DNA of 64,000 bases from positions 2,852,001 to 2,916,000 of the forward strand of contig NC_015948.1 in NCBI RefSeq assembly GCF_000223905.1. Direction: 5' to 3'. The notes beneath the pieces are model-generated. The model ran no database searches and was not told the origin of the DNA. It saw only the letters and a list, made by a program, of their open reading frames with translations. This DNA comes from Haloarcula hispanica ATCC 33960 (GTDB lineage: Archaea; Halobacteriota; Halobacteria; Halobacteriales; Haloarculaceae). Positions 52,021 through 60,318 of this stretch are shown one piece after another. How positions within the stretch are numbered: the first letter of the stretch is position 1; the number at the start of each line of letters is the position of its first letter. Position numbers and translations under genes: made by a program.

Positions 52021-52605
52021 ATGGCGACAGTCGACGACGCCGCGGCAGCGGTCCGCGACGGAGAGCTGGTCGTCTATCCCACGGAGACGGTGTACGGCCT
52101 CGGCGCGGACGCGCTCAATGCTAATGCCGTCGAGCGTGTGTTCGAGGCGAAAGGTCGCGAGCGCGACAAGCCGGTGTCGATGGCCGTCCCCGATGTCGAG
52201 TCCGCCCGCGAGTACACGCACCCAAGCGACCGCGAACTGGCGTTCATGCGCGAGTTCCTCCCCGGCCCGGTCACCGTCGTCGTCGAGCGCCGCGACGCAG
52301 TGCCGGACGTGCTGGTCGCCGGCCGGGACCGCGTCGGGGTTCGGGTCCCCGACCACGACCTCGCGCTCGAACTGCTCGCCGAGACCGGGCCGCTAACCGC
52401 CACCAGCGCCAACATCTCCGGCAACCCAAGCGCCCGTACCATCGACGGTCTCGACACCATCCGGGAGCGCGCCGCCGTCGTGCTCGACGCCGGCGAAACC
52501 GACGGCGGGACCGGCTCGACGGTGGTGAACGTCGACACCGGAACGATACACCGCCGCGGCGCACACGCTGACGCCGTCAAGTCGTGGCTCGAAGCCCAAG
52601 GCTGA
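52021..52605 (+). CDS. Sua5/YrdC/TsaC family L-threonylcarbamoyladenylate synthase
   Basis: A 194-aa protein. YPTETVYGLGADALN, KGRERDKPVSMAV and GPLTATSANISGNPSA match TsaC/Sua5, which makes TC-AMP for t6A37 in ANN-decoding tRNAs. It is the short (TsaC-like) form. It starts 2 bp after the stop of the peroxiredoxin-like gene, so it is the third gene of this operon. An unusual partner for the redox pair. Confidence 0.93.
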   Translation: MATVDDAAAAVRDGELVVYPTETVYGLGADALNANAVERVFEAKGRERDKPVSMAVPDVESAREYTHPSDRELAFMREFLPGPVTVVVERRDAVPDVLVAGRDRVGVRVPDHDLALELLAETGPLTATSANISGNPSARTIDGLDTIRERAAVVLDAGETDGGTGSTVVNVDTGTIHRRGAHADAVKSWLEAQG

Positions 52606-52635
52606 CACTCACCGCTGTCCGGGCGATTATCTGCC

Positions 52636-53298
52636 CTATCGTAGCATCGACCGTAGCGACCGCGTCTTCACCCCGCAGTCGTCGCTGAACTCACAGGGCT
52701 CGCACTTCGCGTCGTTGTGTACCCGTCCGGGCGGGCCGTCGATGCTGTCGGCAGTCCGAACCGCCCGACGGTAGACGCCGGCCCGCCGTGCGTTCACCTC
52801 GATGCGCCGGATGACGCCGTATGCCGGATACTCGGCGTAGGCGATGTCGATGTCACGCTCGCGCTCCCAAGAGAGCGCCTTCGCGGCGGCGACCAACCGC
52901 ACGGTCTGGGGCTCCCAGACACCGTCCTCGGGCGGCCGACCGGCGAAGACGAGCGACGGGACCGGACCGTCCCGCCCGGCGACGACCTTGTGTGCGATAC
53001 CGCGGGCGTCCTTCCCTTCGAGATACGCGTCGGTCGCCGCCGGGGCGACCAGCGCGTCCCAGTCGGCCAGGCGCTCTCGAAGCCCTCTGAGCCGGTCGCG
53101 GTACTCGTCCGGACCCACTTCGATGGGGGCTGCCAGCAGGGCGGCGTCGTCGGTCAGCAGCCGCTCGTAATCACGGGCGAGCCGGCGAACCGATTCAATC
53201 TCGTCGGGGATTTCGCTCGCCCCGTCGCGGCGGCGGTAGTAGAGCTTCCGGGGGCAGTAGGCGGCCGTTTCTAGCTCTCGGAACGTGTGGGTCGGCAT
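52636..53298 (-). CDS. Cas4/Dna2-like Fe-S-cluster protein, catalytic residues degenerate
   Basis: A 220-aa protein. It starts with TAAYCPRKLYYRRRDGA (first Fe-S Cys) and ends with CEPCEFSDDCGVKTR (three Cys), the Cas4/AddB-type four-Cys cluster. Between them the RecB motif Gx(D)...ExK is not conserved: GIAHKVVAGRDG and LVFAGRPPED stand where the catalytic D and ExK would be. It may be a non-nuclease Fe-S protein or a diverged DNA-binding module. No CRISPR array or other cas gene is near. Start at ATG 53298. Confidence 0.72.
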   Translation of the reverse strand: MPTHTFRELETAAYCPRKLYYRRRDGASEIPDEIESVRRLARDYERLLTDDAALLAAPIEVGPDEYRDRLRGLRERLADWDALVAPAATDAYLEGKDARGIAHKVVAGRDGPVPSLVFAGRPPEDGVWEPQTVRLVAAAKALSWERERDIDIAYAEYPAYGVIRRIEVNARRAGVYRRAVRTADSIDGPPGRVHNDAKCEPCEFSDDCGVKTRSLRSMLR

Positions 53299-53416
53299 GG
53301 CTCTGCGTGGTCGTGTTCCACTACAAGAATGTTCGGCGGGACGGAACGGTCGTGTTTCGGACAGCCAGAAAACCCTGCCATCTCAGCCGACAGCTAGTGT
53401 AAAAGAATGCCCAGAG

Positions 53417-54037
53417 TTACATCGACACGTCAGCGCCGGAATCCAGCGAGTCGATGTCCTCAGTGGCTTCGTCGAGACCGTCTTCGCGGAGGCCGGCAGC
53501 GTGCTGTGTCGACAGCCCGGCGTCGGTGAGCACGTCCTCGAACTCGCTCTGGAACCGGTGGGAGACCCGGCGCGCGGCGTCCTGTGCGGCGACGACGCGA
53601 CGGTAGTGGGCGGCCCAGGACTCGTCGATGTCGAACTCGGCCGCGAGTTCGGTGACAGCGGGGTCGGCGTCGGCGACGCGGCGGCGGAACTCGGCCAGGT
53701 CGAACGGTGCCTCTGTGTCCTCGTCGCGGAGGAGATGCAGGTCCAGCCGCGCCTCCACCACGTCAGGCTCGTCCGCGCCGATTTCGGCCGCGATGGCCGC
53801 ATCGTCGCTCCCCTCGTAGAACAGTCGGACCACTGTTATCAGGGATTCGTCGGCGAGGTCGGTTCGGAACTCGTACCGCTCGCGCATCCGCGCGATTACA
53901 TCACCGAGTCGGTCCGCGACACCGGCCTCGTCAGTATCGGCCAGGGACCCTCTCGACGCCTCCTGAGACTCCGTCACAGCCTCCTCGTCGGAGACATCCA
54001 TAAAGATGTCACGGAGTTCTTCGGTCTTCTCGTCCAT
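53417..54037 (-). CDS. Haloarchaeal protein, conditioned medium-induced protein 4-like
   Basis: A 206-aa acidic helical protein starting MDEKTEELRDIFMDVSDEEA. EESLITVVRLFYEGSDDAAI-type and AAEIGADEPDVVEARLDLHL segments resemble an HTH. I associate the start with the haloarchaeal cmi4 proteins (memory only). ATG 54037 is chosen. It is divergent from the Hdr-like gene with about 140 bp between. Confidence 0.6.
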   Translation of the reverse strand: MDEKTEELRDIFMDVSDEEAVTESQEASRGSLADTDEAGVADRLGDVIARMRERYEFRTDLADESLITVVRLFYEGSDDAAIAAEIGADEPDVVEARLDLHLLRDEDTEAPFDLAEFRRRVADADPAVTELAAEFDIDESWAAHYRRVVAAQDAARRVSHRFQSEFEDVLTDAGLSTQHAAGLREDGLDEATEDIDSLDSGADVSM

Positions 54038-54180
54038 CGAACATGAAACTACTTCTCGGGAGTCATATATCTGTCGGATGGGCAACGTAACGCGAGGAAA
54101 CTTTCAACAGGTCCCTAATTCCCGCAAGACTGCGACGGGGCGTGGCAAGATTTAAGCGGACACAAATCGCGTGTTACCGT

Positions 54181-56268
54181 ATGTCATCTATACTCCAGAC
54201 GACCACGCGCCCGACGTTCTGGCGTATCGGCGACGTGGGGAAAGCGCTGTTCTACTATCTGGCAGCGCTCGCCATCATCGTCTTTCTGTACGGTGTGTAC
54301 GACCGCGTCACCCGCTATGCCCAGGGCAGCGATGACCCCTTCGACCGCCTGGACGAGTTGCCCCAGCGAACGGTCGCGGCGGCGCAGTTGGCGCTGTCGA
54401 ACCGGAAGCAGTTGGACCGCGACACCGTCGCCGGCGTGATGCACGCGTTCATCGTCTGGGGCTTTCTGACGCTGCTCATCGGGACGACGATTCTGGGTAT
54501 CGACATGGACCTCTATCGGCCGCTGACCGGTGAATCCTTCTTCGTCGGCCAGTTCTACCTCTCCTATTCGTTCGTCATGGACGCGATGGGGCTGCTGTTC
54601 GTCGTCGGCGTTGGTGTCGCGCTGTGGCGGCGCTACGGTCGCAAGCTCGACCGCCTCCACGACCGCCACACCTCCCGCGAGGACGACCTGTTTCTGGGCG
54701 CGCTGTTCGTGCTGGGCGTCGGCGGCTACCTCACCGAGGGCATCCGTATTCTCGGCACCTCGACGGTGCGTGACGTCTCCTTCGAGACGGTGAGCTTCGT
54801 CGGCTGGTCGGTCAAAGAAGTGCTCGTCATGGCCGGGATGACACCGGAAATGGCAGCGGGTGCGTACCCGTTCGTCTGGTGGAGCCACTCGCTGGTCGCG
54901 CTGTGGTTCGTCGCCTGGATTCCGTACGCGAAGCCGTTCCACATGCTCTCGTCGTTTGCCAACCTCGTCGCCCGCGACGAGAAAGCCGGCGTGCGACTAC
55001 CCGGCGTCCCGGCCGACGCTGACCCCGACGACATCGGTCCCAGCGACATCGACGACTTCTCCTGGAAGCAACTGCTCGACCACGACGCCTGTACCAAGTG
55101 CGGCCGGTGCTCGTCGGTCTGTCCGGCAAAAGCGTCCGGGCGGCCGCTGGACCCGCGGAACGTCATCCTCGACCTGAAACGCTACCGCGAGGAGCGCGAC
55201 GCCGGCGGCGAGGACGTGCCTATCATCGCCGACGGCGGCACCTCGGTCATCGACGCCCACACGATGGAGTCCTGCATGTCCTGTATGGCCTGCATGGACG
55301 CCTGTCCGGTCGACATCGAACACGTCACGCAGTTCACTGAGATGAACCGCCGGCTCACCGAGGCCGGCGAGATGGATGAACACGTCCAGGACGCGATGAT
55401 GAACGTGTTCCAGCACGGCAACACCTTCGGCGACCCCGAGCGCGCCCGGCCGGACTGGACCGAGGACCTCGACTTCGAGGTGCCGGACGCCCGCGACGAA
55501 CCGGTGGAGTACCTCTGGTACGTCGGCGACTACCCGAGCTACGACGAGCGCAACCAGAAGATTGCGCAGGCGCTCGCCACCGTCTTCGAGGCCGCCGACG
55601 TGGACTACGGCATCCTCTACGAGGCCGAACAGACCGACGGCAACGACGTGCGCCGCGTCGGCGAGGAAGGGCTCTACGAGATGCTCGTCGAGGACAACGC
55701 CGAAGCGATGCTGGACTGTGAGTTCGACTCCATCGTCACGACGGACCCCCACGCTTACAACACGTTCATGAACGAGTACCCCGAGTTCGAGGCCTGCGAG
55801 TGGGGCGAAGACGACGTGTTCCACTACACGCAGGTCGTCGCCGACCTCGCCAGTTCGGGCGCGCTCGGTCTCTCGGGCTCGGAACTGGACTACACCGTCA
55901 CCTACCACGACCCCTGTCACCTCGGGCGGTACAACGGCGAGTTCGAGGCCCCGCGGGACCTCATCCGCGCGACCGGAGCCGACCTCCACGAGATGCCCCG
56001 CAACAGGGACGACTCCTTCTGCTGTGGCGGTGGCGGCGGCGGCCTCTGGATGGACCTCGAAGAGGAGAGCAAACCCAGCGAGGAACGCCTGCGCGAGGCC
56101 CTCGAAGACACCGAGGCGGGCGCGGCCGTCGAGAAGTTCGTCGTTGCCTGCCCGATGTGCATGACGATGTACGAGGACGGGCGCAAAACCGGCGGCTACG
56201 AGGAGGAGCTTGAAATCGTCGGGGTCACGGAGCTACTCGCTGAAGCGGTCGGGGAAGCGGGAGTCTGA
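54181..56268 (+). CDS. Membrane-anchored heterodisulfide reductase-type Fe-S oxidoreductase
   Basis: A 695-aa protein. The N-terminal 270 residues are a cytochrome-b-like NarI/HdrE membrane unit of about five helices. Next are two [4Fe-4S] sites, CTKCGRCSSVCP and CMSCMACMDACP, and a C-terminal CCG (cysteine-rich) domain with CHLGRYN and FCCGGGGGG. It is a fused HdrE-HdrD-like quinone/dithiol electron-transfer protein. ATTTAAG about 28 bp upstream gives a leaderless start at 54181. Electron partners are not identified. Confidence 0.9.
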   Translation: MSSILQTTTRPTFWRIGDVGKALFYYLAALAIIVFLYGVYDRVTRYAQGSDDPFDRLDELPQRTVAAAQLALSNRKQLDRDTVAGVMHAFIVWGFLTLLIGTTILGIDMDLYRPLTGESFFVGQFYLSYSFVMDAMGLLFVVGVGVALWRRYGRKLDRLHDRHTSREDDLFLGALFVLGVGGYLTEGIRILGTSTVRDVSFETVSFVGWSVKEVLVMAGMTPEMAAGAYPFVWWSHSLVALWFVAWIPYAKPFHMLSSFANLVARDEKAGVRLPGVPADADPDDIGPSDIDDFSWKQLLDHDACTKCGRCSSVCPAKASGRPLDPRNVILDLKRYREERDAGGEDVPIIADGGTSVIDAHTMESCMSCMACMDACPVDIEHVTQFTEMNRRLTEAGEMDEHVQDAMMNVFQHGNTFGDPERARPDWTEDLDFEVPDARDEPVEYLWYVGDYPSYDERNQKIAQALATVFEAADVDYGILYEAEQTDGNDVRRVGEEGLYEMLVEDNAEAMLDCEFDSIVTTDPHAYNTFMNEYPEFEACEWGEDDVFHYTQVVADLASSGALGLSGSELDYTVTYHDPCHLGRYNGEFEAPRDLIRATGADLHEMPRNRDDSFCCGGGGGGLWMDLEEESKPSEERLREALEDTEAGAAVEKFVVACPMCMTMYEDGRKTGGYEEELEIVGVTELLAEAVGEAGV

Positions 56269-56314
56269 TCGCTCAGATGTGAGTTTTCAAGTAGCTGAAA
56301 CGAAAAGGCTCACC

Positions 56315-56518
56315 ATGGCCCTCCTCCAGATACCGGGACTACCCGGCGCAACAGAACTTATCCTCATGGTACTCGTACTGGCGGTGTACATCGGACTACC
56401 AGCCGCTGGCATGGTACTCGTCTACAACTTTCTCGACGGTAAACGCGGCTACGAGAAGCGGGTTTCCGAACTCGAACGCCGGGTCGAGACACTGGAATCC
56501 GAACTATCCGAGGAGTAA
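56315..56518 (+). CDS. 67-residue membrane protein with C-terminal coiled coil
   Basis: One hydrophobic helix (ELILMVLVLAVYIGLPAAGM) precedes a second short hydrophobic part and a heptad-like C-terminus (RVSELERRVETLESELSEE). It starts 47 bp after the Hdr-type gene on the same strand and may be co-expressed with it. A scaffold or subunit role is possible; the family is not recognised. Confidence 0.7.
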   Translation: MALLQIPGLPGATELILMVLVLAVYIGLPAAGMVLVYNFLDGKRGYEKRVSELERRVETLESELSEE

Positions 56519-56532
56519 CGTCTGACCCGTGG

Positions 56533-57279
56533 TCACAGCCGCTCACACACCTGTTTTCCGCTGACGACTTCGGGGATTATCACTTCATCCGCGCCCACGC
56601 GGCGGGCCACGGTCTCGTCCTGTCGGTCGCCGGCCCGAACGATGAGCTGGACAGTGGGCGCAAGCTGGCTCGCCAGCACCGCAATCTGAATATTTGCGTT
56701 CGTGTCGTCAATCGCCCCGATGACCGTGTCGGCTCGCTTGATGCCCGCGTCCGTCAGCGCGCCCTCACGGCTCGCGTCGGCCTCCAGCGCGAGATGGCCG
56801 TCGTCGAGCGCCCGTTCGTACTGTTCTGTCTGTTTCTCGATGACGACCACCTGTGCGTCCGTGCCGCCTATCTGCTCCGCGACAGTCTGTCCGAACGTCC
56901 CGTAGCCACAGACGACGATGTGGTCGTCCAGTTCCTGAAGTCGTTGCGAAATCTGCATACGTGTAAGTTCCTGCTGAATCTGGCCGCCGAAGGCTGCCGA
57001 CAGCACTGTTTCACCTATCCACAGTCCAGCGACGACGAGACCGGTCAGCACCACGATGGCGTAGCCTTTGACCAGCGTCGCGGGCCCCTCGTGGGTCTGG
57101 AAGTGGAGTTCGATGCTCGTGGGGTCAAGCAGCCAGAACAGGGCGTTGACGACGCCGACGCCACCGAACGTGACGAATCCGAACACACCGGCGGCGACGA
57201 GTCCAACGAACGCGAGAACCGGTCTGGAAAGCCGACGGAGCAGCGAGCGGTCCGGCCCTGTGCTATCGCTGTGTTCCAT
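56533..57279 (-). CDS. RCK-domain K+ channel-like protein without a selectivity filter
   Basis: A 248-aa protein. Two membrane helices (RPVLAFVGLVAAGVFGFVTF and YAIVVLTGLVVAGLWIGETV) flank a loop DPTSIELHFQTHEGPATLVK where a TVGYG filter would be. The RCK_N Rossmann domain starts HIVVCGYGTFGQTVAEQIGG. It lacks a TxGYG signature, so it may be a channel with another filter, a regulatory subunit or a sensor. Tail-to-tail with the small membrane-protein gene. Confidence 0.82.
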   Translation of the reverse strand: MEHSDSTGPDRSLLRRLSRPVLAFVGLVAAGVFGFVTFGGVGVVNALFWLLDPTSIELHFQTHEGPATLVKGYAIVVLTGLVVAGLWIGETVLSAAFGGQIQQELTRMQISQRLQELDDHIVVCGYGTFGQTVAEQIGGTDAQVVVIEKQTEQYERALDDGHLALEADASREGALTDAGIKRADTVIGAIDDTNANIQIAVLASQLAPTVQLIVRAGDRQDETVARRVGADEVIIPEVVSGKQVCERL

Positions 57280-57675
57280 TGCTGTAGCTACCTGCCAAGA
57301 GTTGCCGTTACGACACACCGCGACGAGCCCGATAGCGCGACGACGCGGTGTGCTGCCAGCAGCGTCAGTCTGTCAGCGTTCCAGCGGATGTTGTGGACGC
57401 TTCGTCGACCGGGTCAGCGCTGTCGCGGTCCGTACTCGGCACGCGACTTCGGTTCGGGTACACCCGTTTGACGCAATCGGCACAATTGGTGACAAGTACC
57501 ATGATTTTGAATTGCCGGACCCAGTATATGTATGTTACCGAAATATGGCTAGACTAGATATAATGTCATTATACACCATTCATATTCATTCGGTCCGTAG
57601 CGGGCCGACGACACCTGAGTCTGTGTCCACCTGCGTCCAGCCAAACGCTTAACGCCGCCAGACACTCACAGCGAG
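57280..57675. other. Divergent intergenic region with palindromes and cinA promoter
   Basis: About 395 bp between RCK-protein and CinA-like starts. A 9-bp stem CACACCGCG (57314-57322) / CGCGGTGTG (57344-57352) lies on the left. An AT-rich right half has TATAATGTCATTATA (57559-57573), a 15-bp palindrome, and CTTAAC at 57648-57653, properly spaced as the TATA box for the start at 57676. No gene is convincing. Confidence 0.55.
57559..57573. promoter_or_regulatory. 15-bp palindrome TATAATG-T-CATTATA
   Basis: Seven-base arms around a central T. It lies in the AT-rich part of a divergent promoter region, about 100 bp from the CinA-like start. Its symmetry suits a dimeric regulator site, but it is also composed of TATA-like bases. 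Function not shown. Confidence 0.45.
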
Positions 57676-58416
57676 ATGATGGAGGTCGCACTGCTCACCG
57701 TCGGTGACGAACTGCTCGCTGGCGACACGGAGAACACGAACGCGTCGTGGCTGGGCCGCCAGCTCACGGCCGCCGGCGCAAGCGTCACCCGAGTCCTGAC
57801 TGTGCCCGACGACGAGGCGGTCATCGCCGACGCCGTGGCGCGGTATCACGACGCTTTCGACGCGGTCATCGTCACCGGTGGCATCGGCGGGACACCCGAC
57901 GACATAACCAAAGCCGCCGTGGCGCGGGCGTTCGGCCGCGACCTCGTCGTTCCCGACGACGTGCGGGCACACCTCGAAGCGAAGGCCGAGCGGTTCGCTG
58001 ATGACAACCCCGAGATGGTGGACCGCTACGACATGGACCTCGACCTCGATGCGTGGGCGTCGGTCCCCGAAGGTGGGCAGGCGCTGCTGACCGACGAGAG
58101 CTTCGCCGCCGGCTGTGTCATCGACCGCGTGTACGTCCTGCCGGGTATCCCCGAGGAACTGAAAGCGATGTACGAGACCGTTGCCGACGAGTTCGACGGC
58201 GACCGGACGACGGAGACAATTCACACGCCTGCACCCGAAGGCGCACTGGTCACCCACATCACGGCGGCCCGCGAGCAGTTCGCGGTTGCCGTCGGGAGCT
58301 ATCCGCGCAAGGACGATGCGCCGGGACGGGTGAAGATTACCGGTGACGACCCGGCAACCGTTGCCGACGCGGCGGCGTGGCTCCGCGAGCGAATCGAGGT
58401 CGTCGACATCGAGTGA
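57676..58416 (+). CDS. CinA/MoaB-fold molybdopterin-binding-like protein
   Basis: A 246-aa protein (CinA N-terminal, COG1058-type). LLTVGDELLAGDTENTNASW and VIVTGGIGGTPDDITKAAVA are the MoCF fold motifs; YVLPGIPEELKAMYE follows. In bacterial CinA this domain hydrolyses ADP-ribose-type nucleotides, and the amidase domain is missing here. CTTAAC 25 bp upstream points to a leaderless start at ATG 57676 (a second ATG follows directly). Confidence 0.85.
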   Translation: MMEVALLTVGDELLAGDTENTNASWLGRQLTAAGASVTRVLTVPDDEAVIADAVARYHDAFDAVIVTGGIGGTPDDITKAAVARAFGRDLVVPDDVRAHLEAKAERFADDNPEMVDRYDMDLDLDAWASVPEGGQALLTDESFAAGCVIDRVYVLPGIPEELKAMYETVADEFDGDRTTETIHTPAPEGALVTHITAAREQFAVAVGSYPRKDDAPGRVKITGDDPATVADAAAWLRERIEVVDIE

Positions 58417-58466
58417 ACTGCTTTCCGGAGATTCCCTCGAAGGCGTCACAGGCTCCTGCTATCTGG

Positions 58467-58479
58467 TGACTGTCCAGAC
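58467..58479 (+). repeat. 13-bp direct repeat, left copy
   Basis: TGACTGTCCAGAC, repeated identically at 59140-59152, so bracketing the small lipoprotein gene 58603-59028. Could be coincidence or a remnant of insertion or recombination. Confidence 0.5.
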
Positions 58480-58602
58480 CGGTGCACGAGGACCCAGTAT
58501 CTGGTAGCTACTCCTGCGGGTACAGCTGAAGCGGCAATAGATGACACGTCATAAGATGGGATTTCCCACAAGGCATTTGTCAGTTATAAATTATTTCTCT
58601 GT

Positions 58603-59028
58603 ATGTACGATCAAAGGGCTCTACTTCTCGCTATTGTCTGTAGCCTTGTGCTCACGGGATGTTCTACGCTTTCCGACGGCCCAGCAACGCCGGAATCGGC
58701 CGTAGACAGTGGTCAGGAAACCCCAACCATTGGCGCACAAATAAACGTCTCTGAAGCCAAAGAACGCGCACTAAACTCGGAAACGGACTATGTGACTGCT
58801 CGGCTTCAGAATGCGAGTTGTCTTGATAGCTGGGATGTCGGTTCATTCACTGTTGGTCCAAAGGTGACCGTCGTAAACCGATCAGATCGTGGTCTCACTG
58901 TTCGGGTTAGACGACCATATTCGACGGCAAAGGGCGAAGCAGTGTATGACGCTGAGCACTATGCCCGCTATCTCGTAACCAAAACAGGGACTGAAAGACT
59001 GTCCGGTGATACCGTCGCTCCTTGCTGA
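58603..59028 (+). CDS. Small lipoprotein of unknown function
   Basis: A 141-aa protein. The lipobox LLLAIVCSLVLTGCSTL indicates lipid anchoring at the outer membrane face. The mature part (INVSEAKERALNSETDYVTA...) is low in acidic bias relative to neighbours, and codon use is more AT-rich. TTATAAATT upstream is a TATA-like box about 25-30 bp before the ATG. It lies between 13-bp direct repeats. No family is recognised; it may have been acquired horizontally. Confidence 0.75.
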   Translation: MYDQRALLLAIVCSLVLTGCSTLSDGPATPESAVDSGQETPTIGAQINVSEAKERALNSETDYVTARLQNASCLDSWDVGSFTVGPKVTVVNRSDRGLTVRVRRPYSTAKGEAVYDAEHYARYLVTKTGTERLSGDTVAPC

Positions 59029-59139
59029 GTTGCGTATTCTGCACCTATTGGGCGTCAATGCTACCGGTAAGAAATGGATCGGGACAAGCCAGTGTGTGGA
59101 TGGGAGAGCTTCGCTCAGGTTCGTGTGCAGTGCGTGTCC

Positions 59140-59152
59140 TGACTGTCCAGAC
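59140..59152 (+). repeat. 13-bp direct repeat, right copy
   Basis: TGACTGTCCAGAC, identical to 58467-58479, 673 bp downstream. See that entry. Confidence 0.5.
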
Positions 59153-59274
59153 TAGCCGGAATATTCAGTTACAGCCTATAATACGGCCAGTTCACCGATG
59201 TATTCGTAAATCGGGCCCCGACGACAGAGCGACTACCCCGATATAGGCTTCCGTCTGCCAAAAAAGTGGTTGCG

Positions 59275-59281
59275 TTTAAGC
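59275..59281 (+). promoter_or_regulatory. TATA-like box upstream of hemB
   Basis: GTTTAAG, about 48 bp before the hemB ATG and 22 bp before ATG 59300. The start site would fall near the 5-codon frame, so hemB has a short leader or an upstream mini-ORF. Confidence 0.5.
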
Positions 59282-59325
59282 ACACAAACGGTGGGTTCAT
59301 GCCGGCCACGGTCTGAAATGGCAGT

Positions 59326-60318
59326 ATGAACCTGACACAGCGCCCGCGCCGCCTGCGAACCGACGGCGTGCGACCGCTGGTACGCGAAACGGAGCTCTCT
59401 GCGTCGGACCTCATCGCGCCGGTGTTCGTCGACGCGACGACCGACGAGCGAGTCCCAATCGAGACGATGCCGGGTCACGAACGGGTCCCGGTCGGCGAGG
59501 CGGTCGAGCGCGTCGAGGAGGTCCTCGAAACCGGCGTCGAAGCGGTGATGCTGTTCGGCGTCCCCGAGTCGAAAGACGAGCGCGGGAGCCGCGCCTGGGC
59601 CGAAGACGGCGTCGTGCAGGAGGCGACCCGCCGGATTTCCGGTGAAACCGACGCCTACGTCATCACCGACGTGTGCCTCTGTGAGTACACCGACCACGGC
59701 CACTGCGGTGTCCTCGAAGATGACGCTGCCGAGAACCCGCGGCTGACGGTACGTAACGACGAGACGCTCGATTTGCTGGGGAAAATCGCCGCGAGCCACG
59801 CCGCGGCCGGGGCCGACATGGTCGCCCCGTCGGGCATGATCGACGGGATGGTCGGGGCGATTCGGGAGGCGCTGGACGCCCAAGGCGACACCGACGTGCC
59901 CGTCATGAGCTACGCCGCGAAGTACGAGTCGGCCTTCTACGGCCCGTTCCGGGACGCCGCGGACGGCGCGCCGGCCTTCGGCGACCGGCGGCACTACCAG
60001 ATGGACCCCGCGAACGCACGCGAGGCCAGCCGCGAGGTCGATCTCGACGTCGAGCAGGGCGCAGACGTGCTGATGGTCAAGCCCGCCCTGCCGTATCTGG
60101 ACATCGTCAAGGAGATCCGGGAGTCTTACGACCACCCCGTCGCCGCCTACAACGTCTCCGGCGAGTACGCGATGCTCCACGCCGCCGCCGAGAAGGGCTG
60201 GCTCGACCTCGAAGCGGTCGCCTACGAGTCGTTGCTGTCCATCAAACGCGCCGGCGCGGACCTCATTCTGACCTACTTCGCCGAGGACCTCGCTGACGAA
60301 CTCTATAGTAACAATTGA
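59326..60318 (+). CDS. hemB: Delta-aminolevulinic acid dehydratase (porphobilinogen synthase)
   Basis: A 330-aa HemB. Schiff-base lysines are in MSYAAKYESAFYG and VLMVKPALPYLDIV. A zinc-type site is present in DVCLCEYTDHGHCG (three Cys), so this is the zinc-dependent class. It joins two ALA to porphobilinogen for heme, siroheme and cobalamin synthesis. Other hem genes are not in the window. A strong stem-loop follows the stop. Confidence 0.97.
   Translation: MNLTQRPRRLRTDGVRPLVRETELSASDLIAPVFVDATTDERVPIETMPGHERVPVGEAVERVEEVLETGVEAVMLFGVPESKDERGSRAWAEDGVVQEATRRISGETDAYVITDVCLCEYTDHGHCGVLEDDAAENPRLTVRNDETLDLLGKIAASHAAAGADMVAPSGMIDGMVGAIREALDAQGDTDVPVMSYAAKYESAFYGPFRDAADGAPAFGDRRHYQMDPANAREASREVDLDVEQGADVLMVKPALPYLDIVKEIRESYDHPVAAYNVSGEYAMLHAAAEKGWLDLEAVAYESLLSIKRAGADLILTYFAEDLADELYSNN

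Larger units (their letters stand above)
59029..59325. other. Lower-GC intergenic region before hemB
   Basis: About 300 bp with more A/T than the average. It holds the right copy of the 13-bp direct repeat and the hemB promoter (GTTTAAG at 59275-59281). A 5-codon ATG-TGA frame lies at 59300-59317. No gene seen. Confidence 0.5.

Noticed and set aside
52636..53298. Reading the Cas4-like gene as part of a CRISPR adaptation system
   Set aside because: No cas1, cas2 or array nearby and its catalytic residues appear missing.
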